A stretch of 14,559 bases of DNA from Desulfuromusa sp. (GTDB lineage: Bacteria; Desulfobacterota; Desulfuromonadia; Desulfuromonadales; Geopsychrobacteraceae): contig JAGLDI010000105.1 in NCBI GenBank assembly GCA_023145655.1, positions 1 through 14,559 on the forward strand, in the 5' to 3' direction. Both the position numbers and the translations under genes were made by a program. A model generated the notes under the pieces. The model did no database searches. It saw nothing but the letters and a program-made list of their open reading frames with translations, and was not told where the DNA came from. Positions 1 to 6,225 of this stretch are shown here, in pieces (position 1 is the stretch's first letter; every line of letters begins with the position of its first letter).

Positions 1-414
1 GAAGAGACCGAACAACCGCTGCCGGTTTATGCCGATTCAGGTCAATTACAGCAGGTATTAATTAATCTGACTTTGAACGGTATCCAGGCGATGGACAACG
101 GAGGAACTCTGACCCTGATCGGTTGCCGACCTGAAGCAGTCAAGTTACCAGAGAAGCTGAATGATAAAGAGTGTGATTGGGTCGGGGTGCAAGTGTGTGA
201 TCAGGGGCGTGGAATGGAACCGGAAATGCTGCAACAGATCTTTGACCCATTTTTTACTACTAAAGAGGTCGGGCAAGGGACTGGCCTTGGTCTATCAATT
301 GCTTATGGAATTATTGAAGAGCACGGTGGTTGGATTGAGGTTGACAGTACTCCCGGTACAGGGAGTTGTTTCAGTGTTTATCTGCCAGAATTCTCAAGTG
401 GAGAAACGGTATGA
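1..414 (+). CDS. sensor histidine kinase, C-terminal catalytic domain (5' end outside window)
   Basis: The reading frame is open from base 1 and ends at TGA 412-414, leaving 137 residues of a two-component sensor kinase. What remains is the HATPase_c ATP-binding domain, which phosphorylates the conserved His of the (unseen) dimerisation domain. Counting from the window edge, the N box is at 19-31 ([11 protein letters not shown], the two Asn at 22 and 26), the G1 box DQGRGM at 67-72, the F box FDPFFTTK at 81-88 and the G2 box GTGLGL at 93-98. This order and the FDPFFTTK motif are typical of NtrB/ZraS-class kinases that pair with sigma-54 response regulators. The stop overlaps the start of the next gene in ATGA, so the two are almost certainly a translationally coupled cognate pair. 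The sensory part, and therefore the signal, cannot be seen. Confidence 0.95.
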   Translation, partial: EETEQPLPVYADSGQLQQVLINLTLNGIQAMDNGGTLTLIGCRPEAVKLPEKLNDKECDWVGVQVCDQGRGMEPEMLQQIFDPFFTTKEVGQGTGLGLSIAYGIIEEHGGWIEVDSTPGTGSCFSVYLPEFSSGETV

Positions 415-1778
415 AGGAAAATAAACTTCCGGGGAAAATTCTGATCATCGATGATGATAAAGCACTCTGTGAGCTGCTCGAAGAAGACCTTGGCCGCCGT
501 GGTCACAGTGTCTATCCGGCACTTAATGTGGTTGCTGCCCGCGAAATACTCCAGCAGCAGGAAATTGACCTTGTTCTGACCGATCTCAACATGCCCGGAA
601 TCAGCGGGATCGATTTTTGTGCAGAACTCCAGCGTAACCGTCCCGATCTTCCGGTTGTCATCATGACCGCCTTTGGTAGCCTGGAAACAGCAATCGCAGC
701 ACTTAGAGCGGGTGCCTACGATTTTGTCACCAAGCCTGTTGATCTTGATCTATTGAGTATTTCTCTCAGTCGGGCGTTACAGTATCGCCAGTTGCAGGGA
801 AAAGTCCGCTTGCTGAGAAATCAGGTGCGCCGACAGCGCTCAGATGATGGGATGCTTGGTGAAAGTCCGGTTTTTCAGGAAATTAAGCAGCAAATCACGC
901 GGATTGCCAATTTGGATACTTCGGTTCTGATCAGTGGTGAAAGTGGTACCGGAAAAGAGCTGGTTGCACGCGCCCTCCACCATCAGAGTCAACGCTGTGA
1001 CGAGCCTTTTATTGCTATCAACTGCGCAGCACTGCCGGAAAACCTCCTTGAGAGTGAGCTTTTTGGTCATATTCGGGGCGCTTTTACCGATGCTCGGGAA
1101 AATCGTAAAGGGTTGTTTGTTGAAGCTTCGGGTGGAACTCTGTTGCTGGACGAAATCGCCGAGTTGCCCCTGACTTTGCAACCTAAGCTGCTGCGGGTTC
1201 TGGAGGATCATAAGGTTCGTCCATTGGGGGGCAGCAAGGAAATTGACTGTGATGTCCGGGTGCTGGCTTCAAGTCATCAGGATTTGGCAGCTGTGGTAGC
1301 GGCAGGGCAGTTTCGCAGTGATCTTTTTTACCGTCTCAATGTTATTGAGTTGGAGTTGCCGCCACTGCGTGAGCGGGGTAATGATGTTTTGCTTCTGGCC
1401 CTTAAATTTATCCAGCAACTCAGCCAGCGCTTCAATAAGTCGGTAACTGGTCTGGCACAACCGGCGGCAGCCAGACTCCTGGCTTACCACTGGCCGGGGA
1501 ATGTCCGTGAACTGCGTAATGTGATTGAGCGTGCCATTGCCCTCACCAGTCATGACCAGCTGATTGTTGAAGATTTCCCCAACCAGATCAGACAGCCTGA
1601 GAATGAAGCAGTTTTGCCAACCGGGTTAGTCGAAACGGGTCATATTCTCCCTCTGGAGGAGATAGAGCGGCGCTATATTCGCCAGATCCTCAACCAGCTG
1701 AATGACAATCGAACTCTGGCGGCCCGTCTGTTGGGGGTAGATCGTAAAACGCTCTACCGTAAATTGAAAGATAGCTGA
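411..1778 (+). CDS. sigma-54-dependent response regulator (NtrC family)
   Basis: This 455-residue protein has the full three-domain NtrC layout. The receiver (about 9-120) has the acidic pocket D14-D16, phospho-acceptor D58 (LTDLNMPG), T86 and K108. The AAA+ sigma-54 interaction domain (about 148-380) has Walker A GESGTGKE at 176-183, Walker B GGTLLLDEI at 241-249, FYRLN at 306-310 and WPGNVREL at 361-368. A Fis-type helix-turn-helix ends the protein (about 425-453, LAARLLGVDRKTLYRKL). The sigma-54 contact loop reads GAFTDA (223-228) instead of GAFTGA; the essential Thr is kept. I chose ATG 411 (MKENKL), which overlaps the kinase stop as ATGA; the frame is open upstream to a TTG at 366, but that would put a long non-conserved stretch inside the kinase. 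It is expected to act as a phosphorylation-dependent activator, and a sigma-54 promoter lies about 100 bp downstream of its stop. Confidence 0.95.
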   Translation: MKENKLPGKILIIDDDKALCELLEEDLGRRGHSVYPALNVVAAREILQQQEIDLVLTDLNMPGISGIDFCAELQRNRPDLPVVIMTAFGSLETAIAALRAGAYDFVTKPVDLDLLSISLSRALQYRQLQGKVRLLRNQVRRQRSDDGMLGESPVFQEIKQQITRIANLDTSVLISGESGTGKELVARALHHQSQRCDEPFIAINCAALPENLLESELFGHIRGAFTDARENRKGLFVEASGGTLLLDEIAELPLTLQPKLLRVLEDHKVRPLGGSKEIDCDVRVLASSHQDLAAVVAAGQFRSDLFYRLNVIELELPPLRERGNDVLLLALKFIQQLSQRFNKSVTGLAQPAAARLLAYHWPGNVRELRNVIERAIALTSHDQLIVEDFPNQIRQPENEAVLPTGLVETGHILPLEEIERRYIRQILNQLNDNRTLAARLLGVDRKTLYRKLKDS

Positions 1779-1801
1779 TTCCTTTAAACTTTTCTTGCCT
1801 T

Positions 1802-1838
1802 GTGGGGCGTTCTGCCCCACCGAGTATTTTTGCCCCAC
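1802..1838 (+). promoter_or_regulatory. 7-5-7 GC-rich dyad with an extra half-repeat: candidate activator-binding site (or weak terminator)
   Basis: GTGGGGC (1802-1808) and GCCCCAC (1814-1820) form a perfect 7-bp inverted repeat with a 5-base centre, and a second GCCCCAC lies at 1832-1838. The dyad centre is about 95 bp upstream of the start point predicted from the sigma-54 promoter at 1880-1895, the usual distance for an NtrC-type enhancer site, and it directly follows the activator gene. As a terminator it is poor: the short T run (1827-1831) starts six bases after the stem and is followed by GC-rich sequence. The enhancer role is inferred; the repeat is seen directly. Confidence 0.5.
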
Positions 1839-1879
1839 CCCTGTATCCATCTAAATCCCCATTTTACTGGCTTTATCTT

Positions 1880-1895
1880 TGGCACGGTGATTGCT
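1880..1895 (+). promoter_or_regulatory. sigma-54 (-24/-12) promoter
   Basis: The sequence TGGCACGGTGATTGCT fits the sigma-54 consensus TGGCACG-N4-TTGCW at every defined position. The invariant GG (1881-1882) and GC (1893-1894) are 12 bases apart, as required. Transcription should start near 1905-1906, giving a leader of about 30 nt before the receiver gene at 1936. Its position just after a gene for a sigma-54 activator and just before the receiver-htrA pair makes that pair the obvious target. Confidence 0.85.
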
Positions 1896-1935
1896 GTATA
1901 GAGGAGCATAACGTAAATTTTTTGGAGATTTTTAA

Positions 1936-2358
1936 ATGGAAGCAGTCTGTCTCGATACTCACCCACAAATACTTCTTGCCGAGGATGACCTGGAGTTGCG
2001 CGAGCTGCTGATACTTATTTTATCGCGCGCCGGATACCAGGTGACAAGTTGTGACAATGGGCTGCAGCTACTGGGACAACTGGAACATGCCGATCAATAT
2101 GACCTGGTTATCAGTGATGTGCGGATGCCGGCACTGACGGGCCTTGAAGTTTTAGAAAGCCAGATTGACAATCCATGCTGTCCCCCTTTTATCTGTATGA
2201 CCGCTTTTGGTGATGAGGCGACCCATGCTGCCGCACGTCGTTTTGGTGCGAGTGCAACAATTGATAAACCTTTTGACCTGGATGAGATGATCGAGTTGGT
2301 TCACTCCACCTGTCTCCGGACTAGAGCGGAGAATTTACCGGTAAGGAGTCGATCATGA
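1936..2358 (+). CDS. stand-alone receiver-domain response regulator
   Basis: The 140-residue product is a single CheY-like receiver with no output domain. The acidic pair is D17-D18, the phospho-acceptor D61 (VISDVRMP), followed by T89 and K111 (IDKPFD). After the receiver only about 20 uncharacteristic residues remain, so it must act through protein contact or as a phosphate sink. ATG 1936 follows GGAG (1924-1927) by 8 bases. It lies directly downstream of the sigma-54 promoter and its stop overlaps the protease start as ATGA, so the two are co-translated. The partner kinase may be the one ending at 414, but this is inference. Confidence 0.93.
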   Translation: MEAVCLDTHPQILLAEDDLELRELLILILSRAGYQVTSCDNGLQLLGQLEHADQYDLVISDVRMPALTGLEVLESQIDNPCCPPFICMTAFGDEATHAAARRFGASATIDKPFDLDEMIELVHSTCLRTRAENLPVRSRS

Positions 2359-3818
2359 GGAGGATTAAGCATTTAGTTTTCCTTTTACTTGTCATTTTCA
2401 TAGCAGTTGGAATAAATGGGTCATTATTAGCTCGGACAGCAGATGCACAGGATGCTGGGAAGGAAAACCTGCGGGAAACAGGGAGAGCCTTTCGCAGTGT
2501 TGCCAAGCAGGTTGGTCCGGCAGTCGTTTTTATCAAGGTGGAAAAAAAGCTCAGCCCGCGGAGTATGGGTTCAGATAGCTTTGGCGGAAACCCGTTTAGC
2601 GATGAATTCTTTCGGCGCTTTTTCGGTCAACCGCCACAGCAGAAAAGATCCCCTAAACAAGTTCCCAAGCACAATGCAGCGGGGCAGGGCTCTGGTTTTA
2701 TCATTTCCTCTGATGGCTACATTATGACCAATAATCATGTTGTCGGGGACGCAGATAAAGTGACCGTCCAATTACTGGATGGAAGTGAATATGAAGCAAA
2801 AATTATTGGTACTGATCCTCCAACTGATGTTGCTTTGATCAAAATTGATGTGGATGAAAAACTCCCGGCTTTAAAACTGGGAGATTCCGATCAGCTTGAG
2901 GTTGGGGACTGGGTTTTGGCATTTGGTAACCCCTTTGGTCTATCTCATACCCTGACTGCCGGGATTGTCAGTGCTAAGGGGCGTAGTGGGATTGGCCTGA
3001 ATGATTATGAAAATTTTATCCAGACCGATGCGGCAATCAACCCCGGAAACTCAGGTGGACCACTGGTTAATCTGGATGGTGAAGTTGTCGGAATGAATAC
3101 CGCAATCTATAGTCGTAGCGGTGGTTATATGGGGATCGGCTTTGCCATACCAATCAACATGGCCAAGAGTATCCGGCAACAATTGATCAAGCATGGTGGC
3201 GTGACTCGTGGTCGCCTGGGAATTTATATTCAGGATTTGAATAAAGATCTGGCAGAGTCTTTTGGTATTGACCAACATGAAGGGATCTTAGTTGCTCAGG
3301 TCCAGGAAGATTCTCCGGCAGAGAAAGCTGGTCTGAAACAAGGTGATATCATCTTGAAACTGGATGGTGAAAGAGTCACAGCAGTTGCCAAATTCCGCAA
3401 CAAAGTGGCAATGACCAGGCCAGGAAACAAAGTTGAACTTCTGGTTCTCCGGGATGGCAACAAGAAGAAAATCAAGACGATAATCGGTGCTCTGGATACT
3501 GATGAGAATGGTCATCCTGTCCGAAATGATAAACTCCCTGAACTTGGTATGAGTTTACAAAAGTTGACTTCTGATCTTGCCGAACAACTTGGCTATGAGG
3601 GTGTGCGTGGAGTTTTGGTGGCGGAAGTTCAACCGGGCTCAATAGCTGCCCAGGCAGGAATTCAGCGCGGTCATTTGATTGAAGAAGTAAACCGGATGGA
3701 AGTAGTAACTCCGGAACAGGTGAAGAAAATTATACAGGAGAGTGACAGAAAGACCGTCCTTCTTCTAGTGCGACAAGGGGATGCAAGCCGTTATTTGGCA
3801 CTGCGGATCAAAAAATAG
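2355..3818 (+). CDS. htrA: periplasmic serine protease of the DegP/DegQ (HtrA) family
   Basis: The 487-residue protein degrades misfolded envelope proteins. An N-terminal signal sequence (hydrophobic about 7-25, cleavage probably near the Ala-rich 30-35) exports it. The trypsin-like domain carries the catalytic triad H128 (TNNHVV), D158 (TDVALIK) and S233 (GNSGGP). Two PDZ domains follow, about 287-380 and 397-485, as in DegP, DegQ and MucD. The variable LA-loop region before the His (about 66-110) is rich in Phe, Gly, Pro and basic residues and of moderate length, closer to DegQ than DegP. AAGGAG (2343-2348) lies 6 bases before ATG 2355. The start overlaps the receiver gene, so expression probably follows the sigma-54 promoter at 1880. 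The transcript ends in the structured region 3827-3974. DegP versus DegQ cannot be decided from sequence alone. Confidence 0.95.
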   Translation: MRRIKHLVFLLLVIFIAVGINGSLLARTADAQDAGKENLRETGRAFRSVAKQVGPAVVFIKVEKKLSPRSMGSDSFGGNPFSDEFFRRFFGQPPQQKRSPKQVPKHNAAGQGSGFIISSDGYIMTNNHVVGDADKVTVQLLDGSEYEAKIIGTDPPTDVALIKIDVDEKLPALKLGDSDQLEVGDWVLAFGNPFGLSHTLTAGIVSAKGRSGIGLNDYENFIQTDAAINPGNSGGPLVNLDGEVVGMNTAIYSRSGGYMGIGFAIPINMAKSIRQQLIKHGGVTRGRLGIYIQDLNKDLAESFGIDQHEGILVAQVQEDSPAEKAGLKQGDIILKLDGERVTAVAKFRNKVAMTRPGNKVELLVLRDGNKKKIKTIIGALDTDENGHPVRNDKLPELGMSLQKLTSDLAEQLGYEGVRGVLVAEVQPGSIAAQAGIQRGHLIEEVNRMEVVTPEQVKKIIQESDRKTVLLLVRQGDASRYLALRIKK

Positions 3819-3826
3819 TCTGATGA

Positions 3827-3906
3827 GATCATCTGACGCTCTGCTCAGCGTTGGATAATCTCTAGGTTACTACGGTCATTGGCACTCTGCTCAGTGTCAG
3901 ATGATC
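3827..3906 (+). repeat. inverted repeat containing twin hairpins with identical CTGCTC loops
   Basis: Two 14-base arms, 3827-3840 (GATCATCTGACGCT) and 3893-3906 (AGTGTCAGATGATC), pair throughout as RNA with one G-U. Inside lie two local hairpins with the same six-base loop: CGCT-CTGCTC-AGCG (core 3837-3850, extendable to about 10 pairs, 3831-3856) and CACT-CTGCTC-AGTG (core 3883-3896, extendable to about 8 pairs). The stems differ by a compensating G-C to A-T exchange. The long arm pairing and the two local hairpins use the same bases and so exclude each other. It lies 8 bases after the htrA stop and before a strong terminator, so it would be part of the htrA 3' UTR or a separate small RNA. 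No known family was recognised. Confidence 0.7.
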
Positions 3907-3945
3907 AGCGTAAGTTTTGTGGACGTTACCTCCTACGTTCATCTT

Positions 3946-3974
3946 GGGGAACCGGCAGGGTTCCCCATTTTTTT
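3946..3974 (+). terminator. intrinsic terminator after htrA
   Basis: GGGGAACC (3946-3953) pairs perfectly with GGTTCCCC (3959-3966) around a 5-base loop and is followed by A and seven T (3968-3974), with a second T run shortly after. This is a strong rho-independent terminator for the receiver-htrA transcript. Confidence 0.92.
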
Positions 3975-4077
3975 GTCTTTTTTTTGTCACAGAGTTATTT
4001 TTACTGCAAACTGCTGGCTTTTGTTTTATATCTGAGCGCAGCAAATGTATTCTGTCTGGTAAAACAGGAGATTTGAG

Positions 4078-4422
4078 ATGAAAACAAAATTTTTGGCAGG
4101 TTTATTACTTTTGGTTCCGGTGCTTATTTATGTGATGCAGAATGGAACTTTAATTCCCATCCATTTTCTGCAATGGGAATATTCTGTTTCACAAGCGCTG
4201 TTAGTTCTTTCCACTCTTCTTATCGGGGTTATTCTAGGACTTCTTCTCAGCTATGCCTGGCGGAATAAAGAGAAAAATTTACAGAAAAAAAACGAGAAGA
4301 AGGCCAAGAAGTTGAAAAAAACTGAAGAAAAATTAAAGAAACAGCAAGATAAACAACAAAAGGTAGAGGAACAAACCTTGGTTAATCAACCAGCAGACGC
4401 CGCTGACTCAAGTCAGGATTAG
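4078..4422 (+). CDS. LapA-domain (DUF1049) small inner-membrane protein
   Basis: The 114-residue protein has two membrane helices (about 5-21 and 39-60) separated by a short loop with the family's QN...W pattern (QNGTLIPIHFLQW, 21-33) and a Gly-rich second helix (LIGVILGLLLSY). A long, strongly basic, Lys/Glu/Gln-rich helix that should form a coiled coil follows (62-98), with an acidic tail. This matches the LapA / DUF1049 domain; in E. coli the LapA-LapB pair is tied to lipopolysaccharide assembly control, but here no lapB is next to it. AGGAG (4066-4070) precedes ATG 4078. It sits alone between the htrA terminator and a convergent ZIP gene, so it must have its own promoter in 3975-4065; I could not define one. 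Its precise role in this organism is unknown. Confidence 0.85.
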   Translation: MKTKFLAGLLLLVPVLIYVMQNGTLIPIHFLQWEYSVSQALLVLSTLLIGVILGLLLSYAWRNKEKNLQKKNEKKAKKLKKTEEKLKKQQDKQQKVEEQTLVNQPADAADSSQD

Positions 4423-4476
4423 AACTTGGCCACCATCCCCATGGTGAAAAAATAGATTTCATGAGAGCCCCTACCC

Positions 4477-5289
4477 TCATCCCAGTGAAACATCCAGCAT
4501 CATCATCACGGTAAATCCGAGCATTGTTCCAAAGGTGGCGGTGTCGGTATTCCCCCCACGTTGTGCTTCAGGGATAACCTCTTCGACAACAACAAAAATC
4601 ATTGCGCCAGCAGCAAATGCGAGGGCAAAAGGGAGAATAGGTTGGGCTATAAAGACCAAAGCTGCCCCAGCAACCCCGGCGACAACCTCAACCAACCCGG
4701 AAAACTGGCCGAGCATAAAACTGCGATGTCGTGACAAACCATCACGGCGTAACGGGACTGAAACCGCCAACCCCTCAGGAAAATTCTGTATCCCGATACC
4801 TAGAGCTAATGCAATGGCTCCGGCCATTGAAGCTTCTGGAAAACCGGCACCGACCGCGCCGAATGCAACCCCGACCGCCAATCCCTCGGGTATATTGTGC
4901 ATCGTGATTGCAAGAACCATCAGGGTGCTGCGTGGCCACTTGGTCTTGATCCCTTCCGCTTCCGACATGGGAAAATTAAGATGAAGGTGGGGGAGAAATT
5001 TGTCGATCAGGCGCAAAAATCCACCACCACAGAGAAAACCAAAGGCGACCACCAGCCATGAGGGGAGGAATCCTCCATTGGCCATTTCCAGCGCCGGAGC
5101 TAATAAAGACCAGAAACTTGCTGCAATCATAACTCCGGCAGCGAAACCAAGCATCGCGTCAAGAGTTTTTCGGCTTGGTTCCTGCTGTAGATAGACAGTT
5201 CCAGCTCCAAGAGCCGTTAATCCCCAGGTAAAGAGAGTTGCAAAAAAGGCTTGCAAGATGGGATTAAGAGCGAGAAAAGCATCGACCAT
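4477..5289 (-). CDS. ZIP-family divalent metal transporter
   Basis: The 270-residue product has the multi-helix layout of ZIP transporters, which import zinc and related divalent metals into the cytoplasm. The two metal-site helices carry HNIPEG (131-136) and QNFPEG (168-173), and a Glu pair EE (236-237) sits in a later helix. The first motif is canonical; the second has Gln-Asn-Phe, as in GufA/ZupT-like members. A small histidine patch (HLHLN, 101-105) lies in the cytoplasmic loop before the first motif. An AAGGA (about 5296-5300 on the opposite strand) precedes the ATG. It is convergent with the LapA-domain gene and divergent from the dehydrogenase gene. Substrate metal cannot be told from sequence. 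Confidence 0.9.
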   Translation of the reverse strand: MVDAFLALNPILQAFFATLFTWGLTALGAGTVYLQQEPSRKTLDAMLGFAAGVMIAASFWSLLAPALEMANGGFLPSWLVVAFGFLCGGGFLRLIDKFLPHLHLNFPMSEAEGIKTKWPRSTLMVLAITMHNIPEGLAVGVAFGAVGAGFPEASMAGAIALALGIGIQNFPEGLAVSVPLRRDGLSRHRSFMLGQFSGLVEVVAGVAGAALVFIAQPILPFALAFAAGAMIFVVVEEVIPEAQRGGNTDTATFGTMLGFTVMMMLDVSLG

Positions 5290-5425
5290 TTTAAAATCCT
5301 TGGTAAATAATTTTTAGAAGGATAGTTTACGTGCTTCACGCAATATAACATGGATTGTAAAATAAGTACTTCAACGCTATGCTGCAAAGGGCTGTTGCCT
5401 TAATTGAAACAAACGGAGGTTAAGT

Positions 5426-6166
5426 ATGGCAAAAACAATTTTAATTACTGGTGCAACCTCCGGCTTTGGGAAGGCATGCGCTGAGTATTTCGCAAGTCAG
5501 GGGTGGCAGTTGATCTTAACCGGTCGCCGTGCCGAGCGTTTGAAACAGTTAAAAGCAGAGCTGGGGAATTCTGTTCGGCAAATTATCACTCTGGATGTAT
5601 CTGAGCGGGATCAGGTTTTCAAACAGTTTAAGGCATTGGCTGATGTCGATGTGTTATTGAACAATGCCGGGTTGGCATTGGGCTTGGAACCTGCTTGGGA
5701 AGTTGATATTGACGATTGGGAGACGATGGTTGATACCAATATCAAGGGGCTGATGTACTGCACCCGGGCCCTGCTGCCGCAGCTGGTAAAACAGAATAGT
5801 GGCCATATTGTCAATATTGGTTCAACTGCTGGATCATGGCCTTATCCTGGTGGTAACGTCTATGGTGGAACCAAAGCTTTTGTCCAGCAGTTCAGCCGTA
5901 ATTTACGTGCTGATCTCCTTGGGAGTAAAGTCAGAGTGACGAACCTGGCTCCAGGAATGGCAGAAAGTGAATTTTCCGAGGTACGTTTTAAAGGTGATGT
6001 TGAATCCGCTGCCAAGGTTTATCAGGGTGCGGAGCCTTTGCGGCCACAAGATATCGCTGAAACAGTTTACTGGATCGTCACTCGACCGGCGCATGTCAAT
6101 ATTAATGCGATCGAGGTGATGCCTGTGGATCAAGCCTGGGGGCCGTTTTCTGTCCACAGAACATAA
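5426..6166 (+). CDS. ydfG: YdfG-like short-chain dehydrogenase (NADP-dependent 3-hydroxy acid / serine dehydrogenase type)
   Basis: This 246-residue classical SDR has the cofactor loop TGATSGFG (8-15), arginines R34-R35 that favour NADP(H), LLNNAG (77-82), N105, catalytic S133, and YGGTK with Y146 and K150. The stretches IGSTAGSWPY, GGNVYG, VRFKGD and PAHVNIN and the ending SVHRT closely follow E. coli YdfG, which oxidises L-allo-threonine, serine and 3-hydroxy acids. The assignment as YdfG type is from remembered similarity; the true substrate is unknown. CGGAGG (5414-5419) lies 6 bases before ATG 5426. The 136-bp divergent gap to the ZIP gene has only a weak sigma-70-like match (TTGTAA at 5355, TATGCT at 5378). 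The mechanosensitive channel gene follows after 59 bp with no terminator between, so the two may be cotranscribed. Confidence 0.9.
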   Translation: MAKTILITGATSGFGKACAEYFASQGWQLILTGRRAERLKQLKAELGNSVRQIITLDVSERDQVFKQFKALADVDVLLNNAGLALGLEPAWEVDIDDWETMVDTNIKGLMYCTRALLPQLVKQNSGHIVNIGSTAGSWPYPGGNVYGGTKAFVQQFSRNLRADLLGSKVRVTNLAPGMAESEFSEVRFKGDVESAAKVYQGAEPLRPQDIAETVYWIVTRPAHVNINAIEVMPVDQAWGPFSVHRT

Positions 6167-6225
6167 AACAACTGTTGCTGTATTTGAGTTACTAACGAAT
6201 AAATTTTTATCGAGAATTGGATCAA

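Noticed and set aside
366..410. TTG start extending the sigma-54 regulator upstream by 15 residues
   Set aside because: The extension lies in the kinase C-terminus and is not receiver-like; ATG 411 overlaps the kinase stop as ATGA and begins just before the receiver.
840..1211. 123-codon open frame on the - strand
   Set aside because: Antisense to the AAA+ domain of the regulator; no recognisable protein.
3879..3894. TTGGCAC resembling a sigma-54 -24 element
   Set aside because: The required GC 12 bases downstream of GG is absent (AG at 3893-3894); the bases belong to the twin-hairpin repeat.
4431..4446. CACCAT-CCCC-ATGGTG hairpin after the LapA-domain gene
   Set aside because: Followed by A residues on the + strand, and on the - strand the T run precedes it, so it is not a standard terminator in either direction. 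A weak 5-bp stem (4461-4480) before that T run might help end the ZIP transcript, but is too weak to call.
4535..4984. 149-codon open frame on the + strand
   Set aside because: It is antisense to the ZIP gene, with a composition (Ala, Pro, Thr, Asn) typical of a shadow frame, and has no domain.
5342..5350. AATATAACA resembling a Zur half-site upstream of the ZIP gene
   Set aside because: Only one half matches; the partner half of the Zur-type palindrome is not there.
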